Source: Nitrospinaceae bacterium (GTDB lineage: Bacteria; Nitrospinota; Nitrospinia; Nitrospinales; Nitrospinaceae). From it: DNA of 64,000 nucleotides. Below are positions 10,114 through 18,668 of this stretch, piece by piece. Both the position numbers and the translations under genes were made by a program. The DNA is taken from positions 53,746-117,745 of the forward strand of contig JAHELC010000009.1 in the NCBI GenBank assembly GCA_024644405.1, given 5' to 3'. The notes beneath the pieces were generated by a model. That model saw nothing but the letters and a program-made list of their open reading frames with translations. It did no database searches and had not been told where the DNA came from. Numbering within the stretch: the stretch's first letter is position 1; the number at the start of each line of letters is the position of its first letter.

Positions 10114-10559
10114 AACTATCCAAATCCTTCCGATGAACGGTTGAGGGCTGTAATTCCCTTAAAAATCATAGAGATCAGCGGATTTTATCACAGTGGTCCG
10201 AGGCTTCAAGTAAAATGTAGCGTGGCTTGGAGGACTGTCGGATAAGCGGTTGACTTCTTTTTTGGAATCCTCTATTTTGAATTTCTGGACGAAGCAGAGT
10301 GGGGTTTTAACGGCAAAGGGAACATGCCAAAGAGCATGTAATCATTAACTTTAGCCGCCACGCGGCACGGAGCTTTGCGTAAGTAGGGTAATCAGAATAA
10401 ACCTAGATCCTTCGCTGGCGCTCAGGATGACAAATCGGAATGTCTTGTCATTCTGAGGACCGAAGGGACGAAGAATCTGGGTTCTGAAATCCTAAAAGAA
10501 AAATCATCCAGCTCTTCGGATTATGAAAAAGTTTCGGGGGGTCAGGGAATAAAAAATAT
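10114..10559. other. intergenic region with possible promoter and palindromic repeat
   Basis: No gene is visible. A plus-strand sigma-70-like pair, TTGACT at 10250-10255 and TATTTT at 10273-10278 with a 17-bp spacer, points toward the tRNA-Pro gene but lies about 280 bp from it. An 85-bp imperfect palindrome sits at 10399-10483. Confidence 0.4.
10399..10483. repeat. large imperfect palindrome, dispersed-repeat type
   Basis: The left arm carries GATCCTTCG and CTCAGGATGACAA; the right arm carries TTGTCATTCTGAG and CGAAGAATCTGGGTT, giving a long hairpin with a loop of about 11 nt. Arms of this ATCCTTCG...CAGGATGAC type recur as dispersed intergenic elements in many bacterial genomes. Only one copy is seen here. 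Confidence 0.6.
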
Positions 10560-10637
10560 CGGAGCGTAGCGCAGCCTGGTTAGCGCACTACACTGGGGGT
10601 GTAGGGGTCGGAGGTTCAAATCCTCTCGCTCCGACCA
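10560..10637 (+). tRNA. tRNA-Pro (GGG)
   Basis: The acceptor arms CGGAGCG and CGCTCCG pair fully. The anticodon stem CTACA/TGTAG at 10588-10604 holds the loop CTGGGGG, giving anticodon GGG at 10595-10597. The T-loop is TTCAAAT, the discriminator is A, and CCA is encoded at 10635-10637. Confidence 0.96.
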
Positions 10638-10644
10638 TTATTAG

Positions 10645-10677
10645 AAAGGGGTTATGGCGTTCTGCCATGACCCCTTT
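10645..10677 (+). terminator. hairpin terminator after tRNA-Pro
   Basis: A 14-bp stem with one G-U pair (10645-10658 with 10664-10677) and loop GTTCT lies just after the tRNA, followed by GTCTTTATG. The T-run is short, so termination strength is uncertain. Confidence 0.6.
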
Positions 10678-11038
10678 GTCTTTATGCAGTCTCTCTGGCA
10701 AAAACAGCAGGAATATTAAAAACCAGAGTGCCCTGCGGACCTCCCGCCGCTCAAGTAGGTTTTTAAACCTCAAACCGCTTCACCTTATCTAGGGCGCTCT
10801 GGCACTTTCAGGGGAGTCCTTCCTTGCACTCCCACAATTAATTTTGTCCCTTGTAGGGAAAATTTCAAGTTAAACCGGTGGGCGTGACTCCAGCCCCTAC
10901 TCAAACCCGGCAACTGGACTTTTTCGCCTTCGGAACCTTGGAGGCGAAGTTGATATCCCAGCTCGAGGACCCTATCTTTGTTATAGGGAGGTAAATTCAC
11001 CTCCTGATATTATGAACTTTTGGCTCCTGGAGGTCATC
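10678..11038. other. intergenic region with hairpins, function unknown
   Basis: No convincing gene is seen. The minus frame 10785-11000 looks noncoding. The stretch contains paired segments such as TTCGCCT/AGGCGAA (about 10920-10948) and CCCTAT/ATAGGG (about 10970-10988), so a structured transcript is possible. It does not match a noncoding RNA class that I can name. Confidence 0.3.
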
Positions 11039-11182
11039 ATGTTGTGGGAAAAGATCCGTGGAAATCCGAAAATCGGGGATATCGGCCATAAGGACAACAC
11101 CGTCGTCAACACGATTTTCGTTGTCGGCGTCGTGGTCACCCTGCTGGCATGTGTCGTTTTCGTCATGTACGGTCTGCTGTAA
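11039..11182 (+). CDS. small single-pass membrane protein (47 aa)
   Basis: The ATG at 11039 follows GGAGG (11029-11033) at good spacing. The first 20 residues are polar and charged (starting MLWEKIRGNPKIGD); residues about 22-45 form one hydrophobic helix (FVVGVVVTLLACVVFVMYG). An in-frame ATG at 11012 lacks a ribosome binding site. The form resembles the small subunits of membrane complexes, but I do not recognise the family. Confidence 0.65.
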   Translation: MLWEKIRGNPKIGDIGHKDNTVVNTIFVVGVVVTLLACVVFVMYGLL

Positions 11183-11309
11183 TTGAAATTGGAGACCGGG
11201 AGGAAAGAACGATTCAGGGAGGTGTGGGTTGAATTTTCCGGTCAAGCGGAAACACCCTAAAAGTGAGGGGAGATTTTTTTGCTATTTAAATATTTTCCGA
11301 AATTTTTGT

Positions 11310-11480
11310 TCAGCTGATCGAGTTAATGGCGATCAGCCGCAACGCGTATCCTTGCAGAGCAATTGAAACAGCCGAAAGGCTTACGGGAATCAAGGAATCC
11401 GGCCGGTTCAGGGAAATTCCTAATACGATAAAATTAAGAATCATTGAAGTGACCAGGGTATAAAACACATAATTTTCCAT
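11310..11480 (-). CDS. small membrane protein (56 aa)
   Basis: The start at 11480 (MENYVFYTLVTSMILN) is preceded by GAGGA at 5-6 bp. Two short hydrophobic stretches, about residues 5-22 and 31-52, are joined by a polar turn (LNRPDS). No family is recognised. It lies between two other small membrane protein genes. Confidence 0.6.
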   Translation of the reverse strand: MENYVFYTLVTSMILNFIVLGISLNRPDSLIPVSLSAVSIALQGYALRLIAINSIS

Positions 11481-11607
11481 TTTATCCTCATTGAGACAAC
11501 CTGTCCCTGCAAGTTGTATCTCATTTTAAGTTAGAGCTTCCACCTCGTGAAGGAGAGCTTGATGCGGACATATTGAACAGTTGCAGCGCTTGATAAATGC
11601 CGCCATG

Positions 11608-11850
11608 TCATCCGACAATACGTAATGCAAAATAGGGAATAATATTGAACAGGATGATACCCAGCTTGAAAAATCCCATCAATCCGTAATGAATCGCATC
11701 GAACGTGTCCACTGACAATTTAAACCATTTTCCATGGAATCGAAACATAAAGTCATGAGCCAGCATGATCCAAAACCACCAAAATAGTAAAATCCCAATA
11801 TTAATCAATGAACACCAGGCCAGAGTCCTGCAAATTAGTTCAGTCGTCAT
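11608..11850 (-). CDS. small membrane protein, DUF6868-like
   Basis: This 80-residue protein has a strong ribosome binding site (GGGGAGG) and two hydrophobic helices, about 10-33 and 55-78. The segment between them contains HGKWFKLSVDTFDAIHYG, and the end reads NIIPYFALRIVG; both match my memory of the DUF6868 family, whose function is unknown. The family assignment is from memory. Confidence 0.75.
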   Translation of the reverse strand: MTTELICRTLAWCSLINIGILLFWWFWIMLAHDFMFRFHGKWFKLSVDTFDAIHYGLMGFFKLGIILFNIIPYFALRIVG

Positions 11851-12144
11851 TTTGAATCCTCCCCGTTAATTTCTACGATTCATTCCATCCGCTGCTTTTC
11901 AATTTCAACCCTTTAAATTGTTTACTCATATTCAAAGATCTGTTGAATATCTGTTTTTTCATTAATAATCAGGAAAAAAGTAGCCCGTGTAATAATTTGA
12001 TATATTGCTAAGCCGGTTTTATGAATCGAGTCAATTCCGGACTTAATAAAGGGTTCGCGGTTCTATTCCTTCCTGATATAATTGCATTAAAAATTTTATC
12101 ACCGGGTTTATAATGGATGAACTCATTTCAACCCCCTTGCATTT
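11851..12144. other. AT-rich spacer before the photolyase gene
   Basis: This region lies between divergent genes and is AT-rich, so it should hold both promoters. I see no clear -35/-10 pair or hairpin. Confidence 0.35.
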
Positions 12145-13560
12145 ATGAAATACCAGAGATCACTATGTTGGATCCGGCGGGACTTGCGGCTGAAGGACCA
12201 CGTCGCCCTCTCCGAAGCCTGCCGCCTTTCCCATGAGGTTGTGGTGGTTTTCGTATTTGACACCACCCTACTTGACAAGCTTAAAGACAAAAAAGACCGG
12301 CGCGTCACCTTCATTCATCAATCCCTGCGGGAACTCGACGAAAAAATCCACAAGAAAGGATCAGCCCTGGTAGTCCTGCACGGCGATCCCAAAAAAGAAA
12401 TACCACGTCTGGCCCGGGAGATTAAAGCGGAGGCGGTGTTCACCAACCGGGACTACGAACCCGCCGCCAAACAACGGGATCAGGCGGTGCAAACCGTTTG
12501 CGGGTCCAGCGGAATCGCCTTCCACGATTTCAAGGACCAGGTTATTTTTGAAGGAGATGAACTGTTAACGAAATCCGGGACTCCCTTCAAGGTGTTCACT
12601 CCTTACAAGAAAACCTGGCTGACGGCTTTGAACCCGGCCCATCGCCATAATCATTCGCCCAAACTCAACCGCCTGCTGTCTGCAAAACACCTGAAAGATT
12701 ATTCACGCGACTGGTCACTGAAGAAACTGGGGTTTGAGTCCGCCAAGCTGTGGCTTACGGCGGGTGAATCCGGCGCGGCCACACGATTGAAAAAGTTTAA
12801 GCCCCATTTAAATCAATATGAAAAAACCCGGGATTTTCCTGCCCTGCCTTTGGGCACGTCCGGCTTGTCCGTTCATTTGCGGTTCGGGACGGTATCGATC
12901 CGGTCGCTGGTACGGCTGGCACAAGACATCCCCGGTACCGGTGCCCAAACCTGGCTCTCGGAGTTGATCTGGCGGGATTTTTACCAGATGATTTTAGACC
13001 GCTTTCCCCATGTGACGACGGGTTGTTTCAAACCCGAATACGACGCAATTCAATGGCCAGGGAGTAATAAACACTTCAAGGCTTGGTGTGCTGGGCTAAC
13101 GGGATTCCCCCTGATCGATGCCGCCATGCGTCATTTCCAGCAAACGGGCTGGATGCACAACCGCCTGCGTATGATTGTCGCTTCTTTTTTAACCAAAGAT
13201 CTGCTGGTGAGCTGGCGCAAGGGCGAACGCTGGTTCGCTGACCATCTTTTGGACTTCGACTTTGCGGCGAACAACGGCGGATGGCAATGGTGCGCTTCCA
13301 CCGGCTGCGACGCGCAACCCTATTTCAGGGTATTCAATCCGGTCACCCAATCTAAAAAGTTTGATCCTGAAGGCCAGTTTATCAGGGAACAGTTACCGGA
13401 ACTGGCGGGCTTTCCCAACAAACGCATCCACTGGCCGCAGGAGGCCACTGAGGAAGAACAGGAACAAGCCGGTTGCATTGTGGGGAAGGACTATCCCAAA
13501 CCCTTAGTGGTTCATTCCCGGCAACGCATCCAAGCCATCGAGTTGTTCAAACAAAAATAA
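12145..13560 (+). CDS. phrB: deoxyribodipyrimidine photolyase
   Basis: This 471-residue flavoprotein repairs UV-induced cyclobutane pyrimidine dimers with light. The N-terminal alpha/beta antenna domain starts CWIRRDLRLKDHVAL; the C-terminal FAD domain has the family signature around WMHNRLRM, FDFAANNGGWQW and CDAQPYFRVFNPVTQ. The length is normal for class I enzymes. The gene stands alone, and an opposite-strand gene ends 39 bp downstream of its stop. The start is not supported by a ribosome binding site. Confidence 0.95.
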   Translation: MKYQRSLCWIRRDLRLKDHVALSEACRLSHEVVVVFVFDTTLLDKLKDKKDRRVTFIHQSLRELDEKIHKKGSALVVLHGDPKKEIPRLAREIKAEAVFTNRDYEPAAKQRDQAVQTVCGSSGIAFHDFKDQVIFEGDELLTKSGTPFKVFTPYKKTWLTALNPAHRHNHSPKLNRLLSAKHLKDYSRDWSLKKLGFESAKLWLTAGESGAATRLKKFKPHLNQYEKTRDFPALPLGTSGLSVHLRFGTVSIRSLVRLAQDIPGTGAQTWLSELIWRDFYQMILDRFPHVTTGCFKPEYDAIQWPGSNKHFKAWCAGLTGFPLIDAAMRHFQQTGWMHNRLRMIVASFLTKDLLVSWRKGERWFADHLLDFDFAANNGGWQWCASTGCDAQPYFRVFNPVTQSKKFDPEGQFIREQLPELAGFPNKRIHWPQEATEEEQEQAGCIVGKDYPKPLVVHSRQRIQAIELFKQK

Positions 13561-13599
13561 ATATTACGGATTTCCGGCGCGGGCGCCCTCCCAGGCGGG

Positions 13600-14079
13600 T
13601 TAAATTCCGGCGAGGCGTTGCTGGACCTGCTTTTTGAAATCCAACGGCTTACGGATCATGTTGAGGGGATCGGTCACGCCGCCGGTGCCGGAGACAATGA
13701 CGGTGCCGAAATTCAATATCCGGCCCCAGATGCTTTGATCCACCTGGACGCTCTCCACGCTTTTCAAAAATACTTCGATGGTTTTCCGTTTCAGGAAACC
13801 TTCCTTGACGATCACGCGCTGGTTGGTGATCCCGAACTCGGCGCACAGATAATTGATCCATATTACCAGGGCATGAATGATTGCTGCAGCGAGGAAAATG
13901 CCGCTGAAAATTGAAAGGGCAAAATTGACTTCCGGCTTGACTACAAAAATCCACTTGATCCCGAAAAGAATAGCCGCTACCAGCAACCAGATCACCGGCC
14001 AGGTGAAAACAATTTTATGGCGCCGGGTCAGGTAGAGGATTTTTTCGCCTTCCAATAAACTTTTGTGAATATAGCTCAT
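13600..14079 (-). CDS. membrane protein with bacterial PH domain
   Basis: This 159-residue protein has two hydrophobic helices (about 25-45 and 52-75) followed by a bPH_2-type domain (FGITNQRVIVKEGFLKRKTIEVFL; VQVDQSIWGRILNFGTVIV). The start follows AGGAGAG. It lies 27 bp downstream of the SPFH protein gene on the same strand and is probably co-transcribed. Proteins of this type are thought to act at the membrane, but the role is unknown. Confidence 0.85.
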   Translation of the reverse strand: MSYIHKSLLEGEKILYLTRRHKIVFTWPVIWLLVAAILFGIKWIFVVKPEVNFALSIFSGIFLAAAIIHALVIWINYLCAEFGITNQRVIVKEGFLKRKTIEVFLKSVESVQVDQSIWGRILNFGTVIVSGTGGVTDPLNMIRKPLDFKKQVQQRLAGI

Positions 14080-14106
14080 AAGCTTGTTTGCTCTCCTGCT
14101 TGGTTA

Positions 14107-14940
14107 TTATTTTCTTGAATCATAAACCAGGGGAATCCCATTGGTTCCGGAGGGGATATACACCGTGGTGTGGTTGGGAGAATCCGCCATTTTGAGTTGC
14201 GCGCTGATGGCCTCGTGTTGCAGATAATTTTTCGTCAATGTGGCGTTGATGATTTTTTGCGCCTGCGCGATACCCTTGGCTTCCTCGATACGGATTTCCG
14301 CGTTCTTCATGGCGATCTTCTTCTCAATCGTTTTCTTTTCCAACTCCTGTTCCGCCGCCAGCTTCTTCTCCACCGCCTCGGCAACGGCTTTGGGATAATC
14401 GATGTTACCGACCACCAGCTTAACCAGAACAAACGGTGTTTTCTGCAGATGCTGCATCAATTTGGATTGAACCTGTTCGGCGATCACTTCCCGTTTGGTT
14501 TTGATTTCACGGGAATCGTAGACTTGCACGGAATCTCTTACAAAGGAGCGGAACGGTTCCTTGACAAACCGGTTGTACCAGGCCCGGCCACCATATTTTT
14601 CCACCACTTCCTGAATCGTGCCTTCATTAATTTTAAATACCCCTTGAAAGCGGAACGCCACATTCAAATCGTCTCGTGCCAGAATTTTGAAATCTTCATT
14701 GATGGTTTGAGGTCGAAAATCGACATTGATGGCCCGGTTTCTCCAGATGGCAAATCCGTAATTACCCGGCCCGCGGACGGCTCCCTGAAAACCACCGTTG
14801 CCCCATACCCGCGGCTGTTCAAAAACGTAACCCTCATGACCTTCCGGCGTATAAGGGTTGGTGTATATCAGGAAAGTGACCATCGCAAAAACGCCCAGGC
14901 TTATCAGTCCGGAGACCAGCCCGCCTATCCCTTTTTCCAT
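14107..14940 (-). CDS. SPFH/prohibitin-family membrane protein
   Basis: This 277-residue protein has an N-terminal membrane anchor (about 5-25) followed by an SPFH domain and a long helical region rich in Glu, Lys and Ala (AVEKKLAAEQELEKKTIEKK). The start MEKGIGG at 14940 is chosen because GGAGG lies just upstream; a longer frame to 14958 places that site inside the gene. It heads an operon with the PH-domain gene. SPFH proteins form membrane scaffolds or chaperone membrane proteases. Confidence 0.88.
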   Translation of the reverse strand: MEKGIGGLVSGLISLGVFAMVTFLIYTNPYTPEGHEGYVFEQPRVWGNGGFQGAVRGPGNYGFAIWRNRAINVDFRPQTINEDFKILARDDLNVAFRFQGVFKINEGTIQEVVEKYGGRAWYNRFVKEPFRSFVRDSVQVYDSREIKTKREVIAEQVQSKLMQHLQKTPFVLVKLVVGNIDYPKAVAEAVEKKLAAEQELEKKTIEKKIAMKNAEIRIEEAKGIAQAQKIINATLTKNYLQHEAISAQLKMADSPNHTTVYIPSGTNGIPLVYDSRK

Positions 14941-15121
14941 AATTCCTCCACAACACACGCTTGAAAAATTGGTTCCGTCTCGTCTTTTTTTAGTATAAAG
15001 GCTATTTTAGAATTTCACGCTTAATTTAAAGGAAGATTTTTAAGCGGCAATGGGGAACAGGATTTCCATAGAACAACGAAAATCACTCATAAATGCGGAT
15101 TTGGGAAACGCTTGGACGGGA

Positions 15122-15640
15122 TCAAATCATACTATTGAGAAAATCTTCGTCCTCCATATCGTCGCTCAGGTATTCCGGAAGTTTGGTATCTTTATCCACC
15201 TGGGAGATTTGAATCTGCATCACACTCAATCCCGAGGCGTCCAGCAGATTGGTCCCTTTCAGATTGGTTTGCCCGAACATCACATCCTCATTAAACTGGG
15301 CCGACTGGACATCCGCGTTTTGCAGGTTCGTGCTTTGAAGGTTGGACTCCATGAGATTGCATTTTTTGAGATTGGCATTTTCCAGCTGTGCGCCCTGAAG
15401 GTTCGCTTCCTGCAGTCGCGCCTGTTCCAGGTTGGCGCCAACCAGGGAAGCCCCGGCCAGATTGGAAAACTGCAGTTTGGCCTGCTTGAGATTGGCACCT
15501 TTGAGATTGGCCTTGGTGAGAGATACACCCCGGAGGTCGGCTTCGGAAAGATCGATCGATTCATCCGGATTTTGTTCGCGCCACTGGTTCCAGGCTTCCG
15601 ACCCTTTTTTTATCAACGTTACATGTTGTTCGTTTGCCAT
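15122..15640 (-). CDS. pentapeptide repeat protein
   Basis: Residues about 30-135 of this 172-residue protein consist of A(D/N)LxX pentapeptides (LSEADLRGVSLTKANLKGAN and so on), which form a right-handed quadrilateral beta-helix. There is no signal peptide. The acidic tail (DDMEDEDF) is not repeat. The function of most such proteins is unknown; some bind DNA gyrase, but nothing here shows that. Confidence 0.92.
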   Translation of the reverse strand: MANEQHVTLIKKGSEAWNQWREQNPDESIDLSEADLRGVSLTKANLKGANLKQAKLQFSNLAGASLVGANLEQARLQEANLQGAQLENANLKKCNLMESNLQSTNLQNADVQSAQFNEDVMFGQTNLKGTNLLDASGLSVMQIQISQVDKDTKLPEYLSDDMEDEDFLNSMI

Positions 15641-15878
15641 TACCTTTTTTCTCCTTGATCGCTTGCCACCGGGCCGTCATTGACGCACCAGCCATTTTCG
15701 ATTTAATTCAAATAATGAATTCAGTTTGAGGTTTTCAATCATATCAAAATTTGATATCCATAGAGCTTTGAATTTGCCATTTCTTCAATTTATTCTCCTT
15801 TTCCGGGACCTTTTCCGGCCCCGGATCATCTAAAAAACTGCGGGAAACCTTCACATTCCGAAATATGGAGACTGTTCA

Positions 15879-16193
15879 ATGCCGAATATCAGCCAGATAG
15901 ACATCCATAAAGTAAATGAATTCCTTGAGGAGGGGTCGGCAACGATTGTCGATATTCGGGACCCGGCCTCGTTCGCGATGGGCCATATTCCCTCCGCCCT
16001 CTCCCTCAACGAGCAAAACGTGGAACAGGTGATCGACCAACTGGACAAGCAGAAAACTCTGGTCGTGTGTTGCTACCACGGCATTTCCAGCCAGGGAGCC
16101 GCAAAATACCTGATGTCCAAAGGCTTCAAAGACGTTCACAGCATGATCGGTGGATTTGAAGCCTGGCAGCAGAATTATCCTTCCGAACAATAG
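15879..16193 (+). CDS. glpE: thiosulfate sulfurtransferase (single-domain rhodanese)
   Basis: This 104-residue single rhodanese domain transfers sulfane sulfur from thiosulfate to cyanide or thiols. The active-site loop is CCYHGISSQ, the GlpE-type signature with its catalytic Cys; the C-terminus GGFEAWQQNYP also matches GlpE. The ATG is preceded by GGAG at 8 bp. It heads a likely operon with a DJ-1-like gene and a formyltransferase. Confidence 0.92.
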   Translation: MPNISQIDIHKVNEFLEEGSATIVDIRDPASFAMGHIPSALSLNEQNVEQVIDQLDKQKTLVVCCYHGISSQGAAKYLMSKGFKDVHSMIGGFEAWQQNYPSEQ

Positions 16194-16215
16194 AACTCCT
16201 TCCCGATTATTGATC

Positions 16216-16755
16216 GTGAACCTCAAGTCAAAAAATATTCTGATCGTTATTCCCAAAAGCCAGTTTCAGGAGCAGGAGCTGTTTGATACGCTGGAGGTGC
16301 TGAAGGCTTCCGGCCCGCGTATCCTCGTTCTGTCCAAATCAGGTCAAGCGGCTGTCGGCATGAACAAAACCCGGTTTACCCCCGACGGTGTGCTGGTCGA
16401 CTGGGACAAACAGCAAGGTGTCTCGGGAAAATATGATGCTGTCATTGTCATGGGAGGTAAAGGTGCCCCGAAGTCGTTGTGGGATGACGATATTCTTCCT
16501 CAAATCCTGACGGATCATTTTCGTGCGGAGCGGGTGATCGGCGCCATTGGATTGGGCGTGGCTGTTCTGGCCCGGGCTTCTCTTTTGTCTTACGAAGCGG
16601 CAGGCCCGGAGGATGAAAAGTTGCTATCCGAGTTGGAGGCAGCAGGCCTGACACGCTCCCAGTCCCCGGTCGTTCATGACGGGAAAGTCATTACCGCCTC
16701 GGGACCGGAAGCCGCCAGGGAATTCGCGCGTAGTATTGTAAATGCGTTGGAATAA
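16216..16755 (+). CDS. DJ-1/PfpI superfamily protein lacking the nucleophile Cys
   Basis: The fold is that of the DJ-1/PfpI (class I glutamine amidotransferase-like) family: ILIVIPKSQFQEQE, YDAVIVMGGKGA, and a C-terminal VVHDGKVITASGPEAAREF. At the nucleophile elbow the sequence is GAIGLGVAVLA where active members have a Cys (AICHGP-like), so catalysis of the usual type seems lost. I chose the GTG at 16216 because it begins just before the first beta strand; an ATG at 16150 would overlap glpE by 44 bp. It sits 22 bp after glpE. Confidence 0.78.
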   Translation: MNLKSKNILIVIPKSQFQEQELFDTLEVLKASGPRILVLSKSGQAAVGMNKTRFTPDGVLVDWDKQQGVSGKYDAVIVMGGKGAPKSLWDDDILPQILTDHFRAERVIGAIGLGVAVLARASLLSYEAAGPEDEKLLSELEAAGLTRSQSPVVHDGKVITASGPEAAREFARSIVNALE

Positions 16756-16774
16756 TGTGATTCGAAGGGCTCCT

Positions 16775-17560
16775 ATGAAATCCAAAATCGCTCTCATTAC
16801 TGGACCGGGTTTGAACCACCGGTATTTTGTCAATCGGCTGAACCGGGAGTTCCCCATTGAATGTGTGTTCATTGAGGAGGTGACTTACCCCAATTTCAAT
16901 TCCAGTTCTCCTAAACACCGGGAAGCCTGGGAATGGTTTTTCCGGCGACGGAAAGAGTATGAACAAAAAACCTTTACACCCTCCGAATCGTGGACACGAA
17001 AAAATCAGCCCAGGGTCATCCCCGTCCCCACCGGTCAGCTAAACTCCAGGGATACTTTATTAACCCTTCAAACCCAACAACCGGAACTCATCATCTTATT
17101 TGGATCCAGCCTGATCGGCGGGGAAATCATGGACCAGTTTCCCAACCGAATCCTAAACCTGCACATCGGACTGTCCGGACAGTACCGGGGCTCGTCCTGT
17201 AATTTCTGGCCAATTTATGACGGTCGGCTGGATTGCCTGGGAGCGACAGTTTTGAAAATCAATGCAGGCATCGACACCGGTGAAATATTGGCCCAGGGAA
17301 CCATCGCAATTGAAGGTAGCGACACGGAGCAAAGTTTGATGGGGAAATCGCTGATTTTGGGATTGGACCTGACGATTCAGGTTGTTCGCCGGTGGTTCAA
17401 GGGTGCTAAAGCGGTTTTACCTGTAGAGAGGGATGGAAAACTTTTTTTAAAAAAGGATTTCACACCAGATGCGGTTTCCAAAGTTAAAGATATGGTGGAA
17501 AGCGGCCATCTTGCTTCCCTGATCAAAACCCACCTGGAAACCGGGAAAAAGATTACTTGA
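16775..17560 (+). CDS. formyltransferase-family protein
   Basis: This 261-residue protein carries the formyltransferase catalytic triad: Asn and His in NLHIGLSGQYRG and Asp in AGIDTG, followed by GEILAQGTIAIEG. It is shorter than methionyl-tRNA formyltransferase and lacks that enzyme's C-terminal domain, so a sugar or other amine is a likely formyl acceptor with N10-formyl-THF as donor. The start MKSKIALIT at 16775 is preferred to an upstream ATG at 16742 inside the preceding gene. Its stop overlaps the converging response regulator gene by 8 bp. Confidence 0.85.
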   Translation: MKSKIALITGPGLNHRYFVNRLNREFPIECVFIEEVTYPNFNSSSPKHREAWEWFFRRRKEYEQKTFTPSESWTRKNQPRVIPVPTGQLNSRDTLLTLQTQQPELIILFGSSLIGGEIMDQFPNRILNLHIGLSGQYRGSSCNFWPIYDGRLDCLGATVLKINAGIDTGEILAQGTIAIEGSDTEQSLMGKSLILGLDLTIQVVRRWFKGAKAVLPVERDGKLFLKKDFTPDAVSKVKDMVESGHLASLIKTHLETGKKIT

Positions 17561-18656
17561 CGGTTCGAACCAAGCGGACGCTCATGGTCGGGCTGTTGTA
17601 ATCCTTGGGTGCCGTTTTATCGTAACCGCCGGCAAAAAAGAAATATTTTGCAGAATTCTCGCCCACTTCATCCATTGCCCAGAACCCATATCCCCCGCCC
17701 TCCTGAAACGCTTTGGGGTAACCCACGGGATAATCCTTGTTTTGATCGAAGGCCAACCGGGTTCGATCGGGGTCGAAAGTCTGCTTGTACTCTTCGATAG
17801 TCGGTACTCTCCAGTCACGATATCCACCAAACCGTTTGGCATTCATCAATTGGACCCAATCCCGGGCTTCTTCCCATGAAGCGGGATATCTTCTCTCAAT
17901 GATACGAAAATCCTGAGTCATCCACATCAGGCGGTTTGCCGAATCCAGGGCCGTATCATTGTCATAGACAATCCAATCCCCCAAAGTGATACTGGTTTCT
18001 TTGAGAATCTCCTGGCGTTGAAACTCCCCGTAATAATTAAATGCGGCAGCAGCGCCTAATATCAGGATTGCCGCCATCGTGACCATCGTGATCTTTTTTC
18101 TCAGTTTGCTGATTTTTTGAGACAGATCTTCCGTCTCTTGTTTCAGTACCTGGTTATTCTGGGTGAGACTTTTAATGGAATCATGGAGTCCCTGAGACTT
18201 TCGGTTGACCTCATATTGCTCCACACATTCTCGAATAATCTTGAGAACCTTGTTGAAGTCTATCGGTTTTTTGACAAAACGAAAGGCTTCTCCCTTATTG
18301 ACGATATCCTCAATGAGCTGCTGATCGTAATAAGCCGTGGTCAAAACCCTGACCGTGGAAGGAGAAACCCGTTTCACCTGTTCCAGCAATTCGGTACCGC
18401 GCATGCCCGGCATTCGGTCATCCGCAAACAAAACCGCCACCGGTCCCCGGTTGGCCACAATTTCGGCCGCTTCTTCAGGGCTGAGGCAAACTTCCACATC
18501 ATATCCCGCGGACATCAAAATCTTACGGGCGACGATCAGGACTTTTTTTTCATCGTCGACCACCAGGATTTTATACTTTGTCTTTTCTTTGGGCTGATTC
18601 AATTTTATTTTTAATCGGAATTTGGAATGGAAAAGATAAGCTGGTCTTAAAGGCAA
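17553..18656 (-). CDS. membrane-spanning response regulator with C-terminal DUF1566 domain
   Basis: This 367-residue protein has an N-terminal receiver domain (ILVVDDE; phosphoacceptor Asp in ADDRMPGMRG; Lys in VKKP), a coiled coil (about 160-190), one transmembrane helix (TMVTMAAILILGAAAAF, about 190-210) and a C-terminal DUF1566/Lcl-C-like domain (LMWMTQDF; GGYRDWRVPTIEEY; SVRLVRT). The receiver would be cytoplasmic and the C-terminal domain extracytoplasmic, which is unusual for a response regulator. A TTG start lies 13 nt after the stop of the PilB-type ATPase, so the two are co-transcribed. It could couple phosphorylation to an assembly complex in the envelope; this is inference. Confidence 0.82.
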   Translation of the reverse strand: MPLRPAYLFHSKFRLKIKLNQPKEKTKYKILVVDDEKKVLIVARKILMSAGYDVEVCLSPEEAAEIVANRGPVAVLFADDRMPGMRGTELLEQVKRVSPSTVRVLTTAYYDQQLIEDIVNKGEAFRFVKKPIDFNKVLKIIRECVEQYEVNRKSQGLHDSIKSLTQNNQVLKQETEDLSQKISKLRKKITMVTMAAILILGAAAAFNYYGEFQRQEILKETSITLGDWIVYDNDTALDSANRLMWMTQDFRIIERRYPASWEEARDWVQLMNAKRFGGYRDWRVPTIEEYKQTFDPDRTRLAFDQNKDYPVGYPKAFQEGGGYGFWAMDEVGENSAKYFFFAGGYDKTAPKDYNSPTMSVRLVRTVK

Positions 18657-18668
18657 TCCGTCAAAAAC

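Noticed and set aside
10588..10773. Minus-strand frame of 61 codons over tRNA-Pro
   Set aside because: Its end reads ARGFEPPTPTPPV, the well-known false product from reading the antisense of a tRNA gene.
10560..11038. Integration site at tRNA-Pro
   Set aside because: No integrase and no direct repeat of the tRNA 3' end is seen nearby.
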